From: Actinacidiphila glaucinigra
GTDB taxonomy: Bacteria; Actinomycetota; Actinomycetes; Streptomycetales; Streptomycetaceae
DNA length: 64,000 nucleotides
Reading direction: 5' to 3'
NCBI RefSeq assembly: GCF_900188405.1
Contig: NZ_FZOF01000003.1
Location: 186,001-250,000, forward strand
Shown: positions 44,336 to 53,174 of the stretch, piece by piece
Numbering within the stretch: the first letter of the stretch is position 1
Layout of the letters: each line of letters starts with the position of its first letter
Program-made: the position numbers and the translations under genes
Notes under the pieces: model-generated
What the model saw: the letters and a program-made list of their open reading frames with translations, nothing else
Told to the model about the DNA's origin: nothing
Database searches by the model: none

Positions 44336-45148
44336 TCACGCCCCGGCGAAGTGCCGGCGCACCAGTGACTCGACGGCGGTGAGGTCGCCGGAGACCAGTG
44401 CCTCCAGCAGCGCCGCGTGCTGCGTGGCGTCGGCGACCAGACGGGCGCTGATGCCGCGCACGGGTGAGGCGCCGGGGCGGGCGTGGCCGTGGTCCTCGGT
44501 GACCGGCCACTGCGACCTGCGGTGCAGCTCGTCGGCGACGGCGACGAGCTGCCGGTTGCCGGAGAGCTCCAGCAGTGCGCGGTGGAAGGCACGGTCGGCC
44601 TCGGCGTAGGCGGCGCGGTCGCCCAGGGCCGCGGCGGCCACCGTGGCCTCGGCGAGCGGACGCAGTTGCTCCCAGCGGGACGCGGGCAGGGTGCGGGCCA
44701 TGCGCAGCACGACGGGGACCTCCAGGAGCGCGCGCACCTCGGCGAGCTCGGCGAGGTCCCGGCTGCTGCGCTCGGCGACCCGGAAGCCCTTGTTCGGCAT
44801 GGCCTCCACCGCGCCCTCGCGGGCCAGCAGTTGCATCGCCTCGCGCACGGGCGTCGCGGAGACCCCGAAGCGCTCGGCGAGCGCGGGCGCGGAGTACACC
44901 GCCCCGGGGCGCAGCTCTCCGGTGAGCAGGGCGCCGCGCAGGGCGCGCAGGACCTGGTCCCGCACGGTGGACCGCTCGGGCAGCCGGCGCGGCCGGGGAA
45001 GGCCTTCGGCCCGCTCCGGGGCGGCCCCCGTGCCGGGCTCGGCGTGCGGATGGGCACCCCGGACCCGCTCGTCGTGACCGGGGGGCAGCCCGGGGGCCGC
45101 GGCGGCGGGCGCCGCGGGGCGCCGCTGGGCGCGGGGGGCGTACTCCAC
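44336..45148 (-). CDS. GntR-family regulator (FadR subfamily)
   Basis: A 270-residue regulator. A proline/arginine-rich tail of about 70 residues precedes the winged helix (VRDQVLRALRGALLTGELRP, then ALAERFGVSATPVREAMQLL, residues about 70-130). A FCD ligand domain follows, with its Asp/His metal or ligand residues (EADRAFHRALLELSGN; DATQHAALLEALVSGD). The GTG was chosen for GAAGGAG just upstream. The target is unknown; the DUF2637 gene is divergent, 387 bases away. Confidence 0.87.
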   Translation of the reverse strand: MEYAPRAQRRPAAPAAAAPGLPPGHDERVRGAHPHAEPGTGAAPERAEGLPRPRRLPERSTVRDQVLRALRGALLTGELRPGAVYSAPALAERFGVSATPVREAMQLLAREGAVEAMPNKGFRVAERSSRDLAELAEVRALLEVPVVLRMARTLPASRWEQLRPLAEATVAAAALGDRAAYAEADRAFHRALLELSGNRQLVAVADELHRRSQWPVTEDHGHARPGASPVRGISARLVADATQHAALLEALVSGDLTAVESLVRRHFAGA

Positions 45149-45535
45149 AGGGGCTCCTTCGGGCAGTCGTGTGCGCTGGCGCACTTTGCCGGGGAGTGTG
45201 CGCCGCCATCTATTGCAACACGCTCGGCGACCGGCTTCGAGCCCCCTGTGGGCCCGCTCTCCCCCGGGCAAGATCGTCCGAGGTGTGGCACACCTCATGT
45301 GGATCTTTCACCCATGTCATCCGATCACCCGTCAGGTCACAGGTTCCGGCTCGATCAACTGAACCACACCCGCTACCCAGTTCGAGCATTCTGGCGATCT
45401 CGCCCCACGCCGCCCCACCGTTGGCGTGCTCTTGCCCTGAAACCGCATCACACGTCCGGGGTGTTCGCCAGGATGGCGCGCGGACGCCGTCTCGCGGCCC
45501 GAGCGCGACGGTACTGCGACGCAAGGAATCGCACG
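45149..45535. other. 387-base divergent control region
   Basis: It lies between the GntR and DUF2637 genes and holds a nested palindrome at 45270-45307. No supported gene is present; the AAGGA site before 45536 belongs to the next gene. Confidence 0.6.
45270..45307. promoter_or_regulatory. Nested palindrome, candidate GntR operator
   Basis: An inner perfect repeat GAGGTGTG-G-CACACCTC (45280-45296) is framed by outer arms AAGATC (45270-45275) and GATCTT (45302-45307). Its near-exact symmetry over 38 bases in a divergent gap suggests a binding site for the GntR protein. Confidence 0.55.
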
Positions 45536-46573
45536 ATGAGACTTACGGACACAACGCTGGACTGGGCGCTCCCGTGCGCCGTGGGTCTCGCGGTCCTCGC
45601 CGCCGCGGCGGTGTTCCTGCGCAACCGCAAGGCCCGCAAGGAGGACGCGGGCCAGGCCGATTCCTGGGAGCGCTCGGAGGAACGGCGCCGCAAGAAGGAG
45701 GCCCTGTACGGAACGGCCTCCTACGTCCTGCTCTTCGGGTGCGCCTCGGTAGCCGCGGCGCTGTCCTTCCACGGCCTGGTCGGCTTCGGCCGGCAGAACC
45801 TCGGCCTCTCCGGCGGCTGGGAGTACCTGGTGCCCTTCGGGCTCGACGGCGCGGCCATGTTCTGCTCGGTGCTCGCCGTCCGCGAGGCGAGCCACGGAGA
45901 CGCGGCGCTGGGCTCGCGCATGCTGGTGTGGCTCTTCGCGGGCGCGGCGGCATGGTTCAACTGGGTCCACGCGCCGCGCGGCGGCGGCCACGCGGGCGCC
46001 CCGGAGTTCTTCGCGGGCATGTCCCTCTCCGCGGCCGTGCTCTTCGACCGCGCCCTGAAGCAGACCCGCCGGGCCGCCCTGCGCGAGCAGGGGCTGATCC
46101 CGCGGCCGCTGCCGCAGATCCGCATGGTCCGCTGGCTGCGCGCGCCCCGTGAGACCTACGGCGCCTGGTCGCTGATGCTGCTCGAGGGCGTCCGCACCCT
46201 GGACGAGGCCGTCGAGGAGGTCCGCGAGGAGCGTGCCCGCCAGGAGCAGGAGGCCATGCGCCGCCGCGGGCACGAGCGCCTGGAACGGGCCCGCATCAAG
46301 GCGATCAACCGGCAGCACCGGATCTGGAACCGCGGCGGCAGCAAGTACGAACTGCCCTCCTCGGCCGCGGCGGGCGCCCAGTCCGGCGCGGAGCCTGCCA
46401 TAGAACCGGAGAAGGCCGGACCGCCCGCGCGCTCCCGGCCCGCCCTGTCGCCCGTGCGTGAGGAGACCGCCCGGACGACGATCGACCTCACCGCCGAGGA
46501 CGACACCATGGCGCTCCCCAAGCTGGACTCGCTGGAGCGCAAGCTCGCCGACCTGGAGCGCCAGTACGGCTGA
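45536..46573 (+). CDS. DUF2637 (SpdB-like) membrane protein
   Basis: A 345-residue protein. Four hydrophobic segments lie in the N-terminal half: near 9-27, 62-80, 95-112 and 125-142 (for example YVLLFGCASVAAALSFHGLV). The family motif FGLDGAAMFCSVLAVREASHG is near residue 100 (given as two parts: FGLDGAAMFCS and VLAVREASHG). A charged coiled-coil-like region and a disordered tail follow. DUF2637 proteins include the SpdB mycelial spread proteins of Streptomyces plasmids; chromosomal copies have unknown roles. No other plasmid transfer gene is nearby, so this is probably a resident gene. The ATG has AAGGA upstream. Confidence 0.82.
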   Translation: MRLTDTTLDWALPCAVGLAVLAAAAVFLRNRKARKEDAGQADSWERSEERRRKKEALYGTASYVLLFGCASVAAALSFHGLVGFGRQNLGLSGGWEYLVPFGLDGAAMFCSVLAVREASHGDAALGSRMLVWLFAGAAAWFNWVHAPRGGGHAGAPEFFAGMSLSAAVLFDRALKQTRRAALREQGLIPRPLPQIRMVRWLRAPRETYGAWSLMLLEGVRTLDEAVEEVREERARQEQEAMRRRGHERLERARIKAINRQHRIWNRGGSKYELPSSAAAGAQSGAEPAIEPEKAGPPARSRPALSPVREETARTTIDLTAEDDTMALPKLDSLERKLADLERQYG

Positions 46574-46602
46574 TCGCGCGCGTCCGTGACGTCTCATCGG
46601 TG

Positions 46603-46637
46603 CGCCGCCCCGGCCCGGAACCCCGGCCGGGGCGGCG
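46603..46637. terminator. Bidirectional hairpin terminator
   Basis: CGCCGCCCCGGCC (46603-46615) pairs with 46625-46637 across a 9-base loop, between the convergent DUF2637 and ATPase genes. Confidence 0.8.
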
Positions 46638-46679
46638 GCGCGTCGGGGGCGGACGGCGGGTCAGCGGGCCGGCGGCGGG

Positions 46680-47171
46680 TCAGCCGGCCCCGGCGTCGAG
46701 TTCGAACCAGACGATCTTCCCGGTGCCGTCGCCGTCCGGGCGGACCCCCCAGGCGTCGGCGAGCGACTGGACGAGCAGCAGTCCGCGGCCGGAGGTGCGG
46801 CGGTCGGAGGGGGCGCGCAGGCGCGGGTGACGGGTCGTGAAGTCCCGTACCTCCACGCGCAGGCAGTGGGCCGGGCCGTGCTGCAGCGTCACGGTGAGGA
46901 CGGCGCCGCGGTCGGTGTGCCGCAGGGCGTTGGTGACGAGTTCGGTGGTGAGGAGTTCCGCGGTGTCGGCGAGGGCGGGCACGCCCCAGCTGCGTAACGC
47001 CTCGCGCAGCAGCCTGCGGACGTCGGCGACGGCCGGCAGGTCGGCATGCTGGAGGGGCCGGTGCAGCCGGCGCGCCTCGACGGGCCCCCCGGCCTCCCTG
47101 CCGCCCGGCTGGACAGGCTGACGTTCCATCGGCTCCGCTCCGGCCGCTGACGCCCATTCGGGTTCGAACAT
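46680..47171 (-). CDS. Anti-sigma-factor-like ATP-binding protein (HATPase_c_2)
   Basis: A 163-residue GHKL-fold protein of the RsbW/SpoIIAB type abundant in Streptomyces. It has the N-box LLTTELVTNALRH near residue 75 and the G2 region SGRGLLLVQSLADAWGV near 125-141; the G1 loop is partly conserved. It may be a serine kinase acting on an anti-anti-sigma factor, or a sigma-binding protein; no cognate partner is next to it. The ATG at 47171 gives the full family length, but a later Met (MERQPVQ) is possible. Confidence 0.82.
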   Translation of the reverse strand: MFEPEWASAAGAEPMERQPVQPGGREAGGPVEARRLHRPLQHADLPAVADVRRLLREALRSWGVPALADTAELLTTELVTNALRHTDRGAVLTVTLQHGPAHCLRVEVRDFTTRHPRLRAPSDRRTSGRGLLLVQSLADAWGVRPDGDGTGKIVWFELDAGAG

Positions 47172-47245
47172 CTACGCGCAATGCATGCCCCACCACGACC
47201 ACGTCCAGTCATGGGCCGGGGACGGAGCGCTTCTGTATGCACTGC

Positions 47246-47283
47246 ATCCATTGCATGCATTGAATACTTTGCATGCAATGGAT
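47246..47283. promoter_or_regulatory. Operator of the 47.3 kb GntR gene
   Basis: ATCCATTGCATGCA (47246-47259) and its perfect complement (47270-47283) are separated by 10 bases that hold the -35 element. 14-bp perfect arms across a core promoter indicate strong autoregulation. Confidence 0.8.
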
Positions 47284-47288
47284 ACAGT
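47260..47288 (+). promoter_or_regulatory. Leaderless promoter of the GntR-OsmC operon
   Basis: -35 TTGAAT (47260-47265), a 17-base spacer and -10 TACAGT (47283-47288). The GTG start follows after 6 bases with no ribosome-binding site between. Confidence 0.7.
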
Positions 47289-47294
47289 GGTGGG

Positions 47295-47948
47295 GTGCAG
47301 CAGACGGACGCCGCGCGCACGCGGCTGCGGGAACTGATCCTGGACGGGGTGTACGCCCCCGGCCAGCGCCTGACCGAGCTCGAGGCCGCGGCGGTACTGG
47401 CCATGAGCCGTACGCCGGTGCGGGAGGCGTTCCGGGCGCTGGTCGCCGACGGGCTGGTGCGTTCCGCGGGACGCGGGGTGAGCGTGGTCGAACTGGGGCC
47501 GCAGGCGCTGCGGCACGCCTACCAGGTACGCGGCGTGCTGGAGGGCCTGACGGCGGAGCTGGCAGCGGAGCGGCAGCGGCGCGGGGAGATGGCGCCCGCC
47601 GAACTGACCGCGCTGGAGCGGCTCGCGGCGGACGCGCAGGAGGCCACGGCCGCGGGCCGGCTGGCCGAGGCCGTCCGGCACAACCGGCGCTTCCACGGCC
47701 GGATCGCCACCCTGTCGGCGAACCCGGTGGCCGCCGCGTCCCTGGAGCGGCTGTGGGACCAGATCCAGGTCTCCACCCGGCGGTCGCTGGCCGCGCCGGA
47801 GCGCCCCGACCAGGTCGCCGCGCAGCACCGGCGGCTGCTCGCCGCGATCGCCGCAGGCCGTGCCGAAGAGGCCCACGCGGCCGCCCGTGAGCACGTCATG
47901 GACACCTGTGCCGCCCACGAGCGGGACGGGACGGAGGAGGAGCGTTAG
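47295..47948 (+). CDS. GntR-family regulator (FadR/VanR subfamily)
   Basis: A 217-residue regulator with a winged helix (RLRELILDGVYAPGQRLTEL, then LAMSRTPVREAFRALVADGL; residues 8-65) and a C-terminal FCD ligand domain (RHNRRFHGRIATLSANP and AAQHRRLLAAIAAGRAEEA, residues about 115-200) with its His ligands. I chose the GTG at 47295 because the palindromic promoter occupies the sequence before it. The OsmC gene follows after 2 bases, so the two are co-transcribed and the regulator probably controls it. Confidence 0.9.
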   Translation: MQQTDAARTRLRELILDGVYAPGQRLTELEAAAVLAMSRTPVREAFRALVADGLVRSAGRGVSVVELGPQALRHAYQVRGVLEGLTAELAAERQRRGEMAPAELTALERLAADAQEATAAGRLAEAVRHNRRFHGRIATLSANPVAAASLERLWDQIQVSTRRSLAAPERPDQVAAQHRRLLAAIAAGRAEEAHAAAREHVMDTCAAHERDGTEEER

Positions 47949-47950
47949 CC

Positions 47951-48445
47951 GTGCCCGACATCAGCAAGCGCCACACCTACACCACCGAGGTCGTCTGGAC
48001 CGGCAACCGCGGCACGGGCACCGGCACGTACCGCGGGTACGGGCGGGAGCACGAGATCGCCGCGCCCGGTCTGCCCGTGCCGCCGATACCCGGCAGCTCG
48101 GACCCGGCCTTCCGCGGCGACCCCGCCCGCTGGAACCCCGAACAGCTGCTGCTCGCCGCGCTGTCGCAGTGCCACATGCTCTCGTATCTGCACGTGTGCA
48201 CCGTCGCCGGAGTGGTGGTCACCTCCTACACCGACCGGGCGGAGGGCACGATGGAGGAGACCGGCGACGGCGGCGGCCACTTCACGCGGGCCCTGCTGCG
48301 GCCGCGGGTGGAAGTGGCCTCCGCCGCCATGGTGGACGCCGCCGTCGGGCTGCACGCCGACGCCCACCGGCTGTGCTTCATCGCCGGCTCGGTCAACTTC
48401 CCCGTGCACCACGAGGCGGAGGTCACCGTGGCGGCGGGCGGCTAG
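47951..48445 (+). CDS. OsmC-family protein
   Basis: A 164-residue OsmC/Ohr-type protein. Both conserved cysteines are present, in LSQCHMLSYLH near residue 76 and HRLCFIAGSVNFPV near 140. Active members reduce organic hydroperoxides. The N-terminal HTYTTEVVWTGNRGTGT and the RWNPEQLLLAALSQC segment are typical. The GTG follows the GntR stop by 2 bases, with GGAGGAG at the end of that gene. Its regulation through a GntR protein suggests induction by an organic acid or peroxide, but this is inference. Confidence 0.9.
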   Translation: MPDISKRHTYTTEVVWTGNRGTGTGTYRGYGREHEIAAPGLPVPPIPGSSDPAFRGDPARWNPEQLLLAALSQCHMLSYLHVCTVAGVVVTSYTDRAEGTMEETGDGGGHFTRALLRPRVEVASAAMVDAAVGLHADAHRLCFIAGSVNFPVHHEAEVTVAAGG

Positions 48446-48488
48446 CCGGCTTCGGCCCTTCGCCACCGGGCCCCGGCCCGGGCCCGGA

Positions 48489-49904
48489 TCAGCGCAGTCC
48501 GCGCAGGACGTTGCCCTCGGTCGTGAGGTAGTTGGAGCGGTAGTCGAAGCGGCGCGCCCGGGCGAACAGCAGGTAGTAGTACTTGGCGTTCTCGCTGAAC
48601 CAGTAGGCCGGGGTCAGGTCGCCCAGCTTCATGGGACGGGCGGTCACGTCGCGCACCACGGTGTACCCGTTGACCACCTTGCAGTACTGCTTCTGCCGCC
48701 GGAACATCTCGGCGGCCCGCCGCCGGTAGAGCTCCTTGCCGGTGGTGAGCCAAAGGAAGAGGCAGGAGTCCACGTACTCCGGGCGCAGCGGGTAGGAGGG
48801 GTCCAGGGCGCGCATGCCGTGGTAGTCGAGACTCTCGGGCGGCAGGCGGAAGGAGCGCAGCGCGGCCGCCCAGCTGGCGTGGTAGGCCTCGCCCTCGGCG
48901 ACGCGGCCGCTCTGGGCGAGCAACCCGGCGTAGAAGGCGGTCAGTTCGGACTGCGCGTGCCCGGTGGCGGCGCCCGTGCGCATGTCGGCCTGGCGGAACC
49001 AGAGCCGTCCGGAGCGGCGCTCGGTCAGGTGCTCGAGCACGGCCGCGGTGAGCGTGGAGTACCAGGTGCGCAGGTCCTCGTCGCGGTAGAGCTCCCAGCC
49101 GTCCCAGAGGTACTCGTAGAAGGAGTCGACGGGCGGGTCGAGGGTGGCGGTGGTGCCGGTCCACGCGCCGGTCTCGACGTTCATGCCGGTGCCGAGCAGG
49201 TTCAGCCGCGAGCGGCGTTCGTAGACGGCGTGCAGGGCCTTCTTCGCGGCGTCGTAGTACTTCCGGTCCCCGGTGAGCCGGGACAGCTCGCCGAACTCGG
49301 TGATGCAGGTGCCGATCTCGGCGAGGTGGTTCTCCTTGCCGGAGACGGCACCGGTCGCAAGGTTCACATAGCGGTAGGGGGCCCCGGTGGGCGACCGGGT
49401 GAAAGCGGGCAGCAGCCGGTCCGCCAGTTCGCGGGCGCGGTCGAGCAGCACCGTGTCCTTGGTGGCCAGGTGCCCGGAGAGCAGCCCGCCGACCAGGCGG
49501 ATGATCGTCTCGAAGACCTGGACGGGGGCGTCCTGGCCGAGGACGAGATCGTCGCGCACCCACTGGACGCCGGCGTCCAGTTCCTCGTCCAGCTCCATCA
49601 GGTAGAGGGTGTCCAGCGCCTCGACGATCGTCAGGCCGAGGGTGCTGCCGGGGATGAAGAAGTCCGAGCCGGCGCCGGTGAGCGGCCGCAACTCGTCCCG
49701 GCCCCAGGCGAGTCTGCGGTAGGCGTCCCAGGCGCTGCGGAACTCGGTGACGGACGCGCGGGCGAGCGCCGCGTACGGGTCGGTGGCGGCCGCCGCCGAC
49801 CCGGGCAGGGAGACGGTGGGGACGGCGGCGAGGGGGGCGAGCCGGGCGGCGGCGCCGAGCAATCCGCGCCGGGAGAGTCCGCGGGGACGCGCGATTTTTC
49901 TCAT
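48489..49904 (-). CDS. Secreted glycoside hydrolase family 47 (alpha-1,2-mannosidase)
   Basis: A 471-residue exported enzyme. The N-terminus has a Tat-type signal (SRRGLLGAAARLAPLAAV, cleavage near ALAA/AAAT around residue 40). The mature part shows GH47 motifs: SDFFIPGSTLGLTIVEALDT, VFETIIRLVGGLLSGHLAT, DSFYEYLWDGWELY and the C-terminal calcium-binding Thr in YLTTEGN. GH47 enzymes are calcium-dependent and invert configuration, trimming alpha-1,2-linked mannose. The family is mainly eukaryotic. It is divergent from a GH38 alpha-mannosidase 90 bases away, suggesting joint use of mannans or high-mannose glycans. Confidence 0.88.
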   Translation of the reverse strand: MRKIARPRGLSRRGLLGAAARLAPLAAVPTVSLPGSAAAATDPYAALARASVTEFRSAWDAYRRLAWGRDELRPLTGAGSDFFIPGSTLGLTIVEALDTLYLMELDEELDAGVQWVRDDLVLGQDAPVQVFETIIRLVGGLLSGHLATKDTVLLDRARELADRLLPAFTRSPTGAPYRYVNLATGAVSGKENHLAEIGTCITEFGELSRLTGDRKYYDAAKKALHAVYERRSRLNLLGTGMNVETGAWTGTTATLDPPVDSFYEYLWDGWELYRDEDLRTWYSTLTAAVLEHLTERRSGRLWFRQADMRTGAATGHAQSELTAFYAGLLAQSGRVAEGEAYHASWAAALRSFRLPPESLDYHGMRALDPSYPLRPEYVDSCLFLWLTTGKELYRRRAAEMFRRQKQYCKVVNGYTVVRDVTARPMKLGDLTPAYWFSENAKYYYLLFARARRFDYRSNYLTTEGNVLRGLR

Positions 49905-49994
49905 GCCCCGAAAACCCCGTCCGCCTTCCGGGCGTTACGGGACACCACCGCATTGACGGGGAATCCATCCGGTGAGCCGACCCGAGGAGCTGAG

Positions 49995-52900
49995 ATGCAC
50001 GACGACCGTCTGCTGGTCGAGGGGCGCCTGACCAGGGCCATGAACCAGTTCGTCCGGCCCGCCCGCTACGCCGAACGGGTGCCGCTGGGCATGTCGGTGT
50101 GGCACGTGGAGGACCGGCGGGGCGATCCGCCGCCGGTCGGCGAGGCCCTGAAGGCATGGTCGGACGGAATGTTCGAACCGTTCTCCGTGGGCACGCCCTG
50201 GGGGCCGCCGTGGTCGACGAGCTGGTTCCGGCTGGAGGGCACGGTGCCGGCGGCCTGGACGGGCCGCCGGGTCGAGGCCGTGATCGACCCGGGGTTCGGC
50301 AACGACGGCCCGGGCTTCGTGGCCGAGGGGATGGTGTACGACTCCGAGGGGGTGCCGGTCAAGGGCGTCCACCCGCTCAACCGCCATGTCCCGGTGGCCG
50401 CTCCCGCTGCCGGGGGCGAGCGGGTGAACCTGCTGCTGGAGGCCGCGGCCAATCCCGCCGTGCTGCGCGACTGGCGGCCGACCCCGCTGGGCGACGTGCT
50501 GACCGCCGGGTCCGATCCGCTCTACCGCTTCGACACCGCCGAACTGGCCGTATTGGACGAGGAGGTCTGGCACCTCGTGCTGGACGTCGAGGTCCTCGAG
50601 GGCCTGATGCACGAGCTGGACTTCGGCGATCCGCGCCGCCACGAGATCCTGCGCGCGCTGGAGGACGCCCTGGACGCGCTCGACCTGCACGACGTGCACG
50701 GCACCGCCGCCGACGCCCGCCGCGAACTGGCCGGAGCGCTGTCCCGGCCCGCGCATACCGGCGCGCACCGCGTCTCGGCGACCGGCCACGCCCACATCGA
50801 CTCGGCGTGGCTGTGGCCGCTGCGGGAGACCGTCCGCAAGGCGTCCCGCACCTTCGCCAACGTCACCGCGCTCGCCCGCGACTACCCCGAGCTGGTCTTC
50901 TCCTGCTCGCAGGCCCAGCAGTACGCCTGGGTGAAGGAGCATCAGCCGGTGGTGTGGCAGCGCATCCGGCAGGCCGTCGGGAACGGCAACTGGGCGCCCG
51001 TCGGCTCCATGTGGGTCGAGTCCGACGCCAACATGCCCGGTGGTGAGGCGCTGGCCCGGCAGCTCGTCCACGGCAAGCGCTTCTTCCTCGACGAACTGGG
51101 CGTGGAGACCGAGGAGATCTGGCTGCCGGACACCTTCGGCTACACCGCCGCCTTCCCGCAGCTGGCGAAGCTCGCGGGGGTCCGCTGGTTCCTCACCCAG
51201 AAGCTGTCGTGGAACCAGTCCAACAAGATGCCGCACCACACCTTCTGGTGGGAGGGCATCGACGGCACACGGGTCTTCACCCACTTCCCGCCCGTCGACA
51301 CCTACAACTCGCAGCTCGCGGGCCGCGAGCTGGCCCACGCGGTGCGCAACTTCGCCGAGAAGGGGCGCGCCACCCGGTCCCTGGTGCCGTTCGGCTGGGG
51401 CGACGGCGGCGGCGGTCCCACCCGGGAGATGCTGGAGAAGGCCCGCCGGCTGCGCTCCCTGGAGGGGTCGCCCCGGGTCGAGATCGAGAAGCCGGCCGCC
51501 TTCTTCGCGGCGGCCGAGGCCGAGTACGGCGACCGGGCCCCGGTGTGGTCCGGTGAGCTCTATCTGGAGCTGCACCGCGCGACGTACACCACGCAGGCCA
51601 GGACCAAGCAGGGCAACCGGCGCAGTGAGCACCTGCTGCGCGAGGCCGAGCTGTGGTGCGCGGCGGCCGCGCTGGACGCTCCGGCCCCCTATGCCTACCC
51701 GTACGAGGAGCTGGACCGGATCTGGAAGACGGTGCTGCTCCACCAGTTCCACGACATCCTGCCGGGCAGTTCGATCGCCTGGGTGCACCGCGAGGCGCGC
51801 GACACCTACGCGGAGGTGCGGGAGGAGTTGGAGGCCCTGATCGCGTCGGCGGTGCGGGCGCTGGGCGGCGCTGGTTCCCAGGGCTCCCCGGTCCTGCTCA
51901 ACGCCTCGCCGTACGCGCGGGAGGAGGTCGTCGAGCTGGACGCCGCGACGGCGGCCGCCCTGCCGGAGGGCAGCGGCGCCCAGCCCCTGGCGGACGGCGG
52001 GGCGGTGGTGCCCGTCAGCGTCCCGGCGCTGGGCGCGGCGGTCGCCGGCGGCCGGGCGGTCAGCGCCGCGGAGCCGGTGCGCGCGGTGCGGGAGGACGGG
52101 CTGGTCGTGCTCGGCAACGGCCTGCTGCGGGTGGCCGTCGACGCGGACGGGCTGCTGGCCTCCGTCCGCGACCTGACCGCCGGCCGGGAGGTGCTGGCGC
52201 CGGGGGCGCGCGGCAACCTGCTGCAGCTGCACCCCGACCATCCTTCCAAGTGGGACGCCTGGGACATCGACCGGCACTACCGGCGCAAGCGGACCGACCT
52301 GACGTCGGCGGAGTCCGTCGAGCTCGTCGAGGAGGGGCCGCTGCGGGCCGCCGTCCGGGTCGTACGGGCCTTCGGCGGCAGCCGGGTCGTCCAGGAGCTC
52401 CGGCTGACCGCCGGCAGCCGCCGGCTGGACGTGCTCACGGAGGTCGACTGGCACGAGTCGGAGAAGGTGCTGAAGGCCTCCTTCCCGCTGGACGTGCTCG
52501 CGGAGCGCTCCACCGCCGAGATCCAGTTCGGGCACCTGCACCGCCCCACCCACGCCAACACCGGCTGGGACGCGGCCCGGTTCGAGATCTGCGCCCACCG
52601 CTGGCTGCACGTCGGCGAGCCCGGCTACGGGGTCGCGCTGCTCAACGACTCCACGTACGGCCACGACGCGGGGCGTTCCGGCACCGACACCACCGTCCGG
52701 CTCACGCTGCTGCGCGCCCCGCACAGCCCCGATCCGCACACCGACCAGGGCACGCACCGCTTCCGCTACGCGCTGCTCCCCGGCGCGACGGTGGGCGACG
52801 CCGTCGCCGAGGGGCTGGCGCTCAACCTGCCGCTGCGGCGGGCGGATTCACTGCCGCCGCCGCGGCCGCTGCTGCGGGTCGGCCACCCCGGCATCACCGT

Positions 52901-53174
52901 GGAGTCGGTCAAGCTCGCCGACGACCGCTCCGGCGACGTGGTGGTGCGCCTGTACGAGTCACGGGGCGACCGGGCCTCGGGCACGCTCACCACGGGCTTC
53001 CCGCTCGCCGGGGCCCGCGTCACCGACCTGCTGGAGCGGCCGTTGGAGGACGCCGGGTTCGAGGGCGACGCCGTCGCCCTCGCGCTGCGGCCGTTCCAGA
53101 TCCTGACGCTGCGGCTCACCCCCGGGCCGCGTCAGGCGTCCCAGACGGCGACCGCCGTCCGGTCGTCGGCGTAG
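49995..53174 (+). CDS. Glycoside hydrolase family 38 alpha-mannosidase
   Basis: A 1059-residue cytosolic exo-alpha-mannosidase with no signal peptide. Order: an N-terminal galactose-binding-like domain (about 1-255), the catalytic barrel with zinc ligands in GHAHIDSAWLWP (near 268) and the nucleophile Asp in WLPDTFGYTAAFPQ (near 375), a helical domain with HQFHDILPGSSI (near 584), and a long C-terminal beta domain. The ATG follows GAGGAGC. It probably hydrolyses mannosides released outside by the divergent GH47 and imported. Its last 43 bases overlap the convergent PP2C-like gene. Confidence 0.94.
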   Translation: MHDDRLLVEGRLTRAMNQFVRPARYAERVPLGMSVWHVEDRRGDPPPVGEALKAWSDGMFEPFSVGTPWGPPWSTSWFRLEGTVPAAWTGRRVEAVIDPGFGNDGPGFVAEGMVYDSEGVPVKGVHPLNRHVPVAAPAAGGERVNLLLEAAANPAVLRDWRPTPLGDVLTAGSDPLYRFDTAELAVLDEEVWHLVLDVEVLEGLMHELDFGDPRRHEILRALEDALDALDLHDVHGTAADARRELAGALSRPAHTGAHRVSATGHAHIDSAWLWPLRETVRKASRTFANVTALARDYPELVFSCSQAQQYAWVKEHQPVVWQRIRQAVGNGNWAPVGSMWVESDANMPGGEALARQLVHGKRFFLDELGVETEEIWLPDTFGYTAAFPQLAKLAGVRWFLTQKLSWNQSNKMPHHTFWWEGIDGTRVFTHFPPVDTYNSQLAGRELAHAVRNFAEKGRATRSLVPFGWGDGGGGPTREMLEKARRLRSLEGSPRVEIEKPAAFFAAAEAEYGDRAPVWSGELYLELHRATYTTQARTKQGNRRSEHLLREAELWCAAAALDAPAPYAYPYEELDRIWKTVLLHQFHDILPGSSIAWVHREARDTYAEVREELEALIASAVRALGGAGSQGSPVLLNASPYAREEVVELDAATAAALPEGSGAQPLADGGAVVPVSVPALGAAVAGGRAVSAAEPVRAVREDGLVVLGNGLLRVAVDADGLLASVRDLTAGREVLAPGARGNLLQLHPDHPSKWDAWDIDRHYRRKRTDLTSAESVELVEEGPLRAAVRVVRAFGGSRVVQELRLTAGSRRLDVLTEVDWHESEKVLKASFPLDVLAERSTAEIQFGHLHRPTHANTGWDAARFEICAHRWLHVGEPGYGVALLNDSTYGHDAGRSGTDTTVRLTLLRAPHSPDPHTDQGTHRFRYALLPGATVGDAVAEGLALNLPLRRADSLPPPRPLLRVGHPGITVESVKLADDRSGDVVVRLYESRGDRASGTLTTGFPLAGARVTDLLERPLEDAGFEGDAVALALRPFQILTLRLTPGPRQASQTATAVRSSA

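Noticed and set aside
45536..46573. DUF2637/SpdB as a sign of an integrated plasmid
   Set aside because: No integrase, replication, tra or att-like sequences are nearby. Chromosomal DUF2637 genes are common in Streptomyces.
46656..46684. Short direct repeat GGCGGGTCAGC near the ATPase stop
   Set aside because: Two imperfect GC-rich copies, expected by slippage at this composition.
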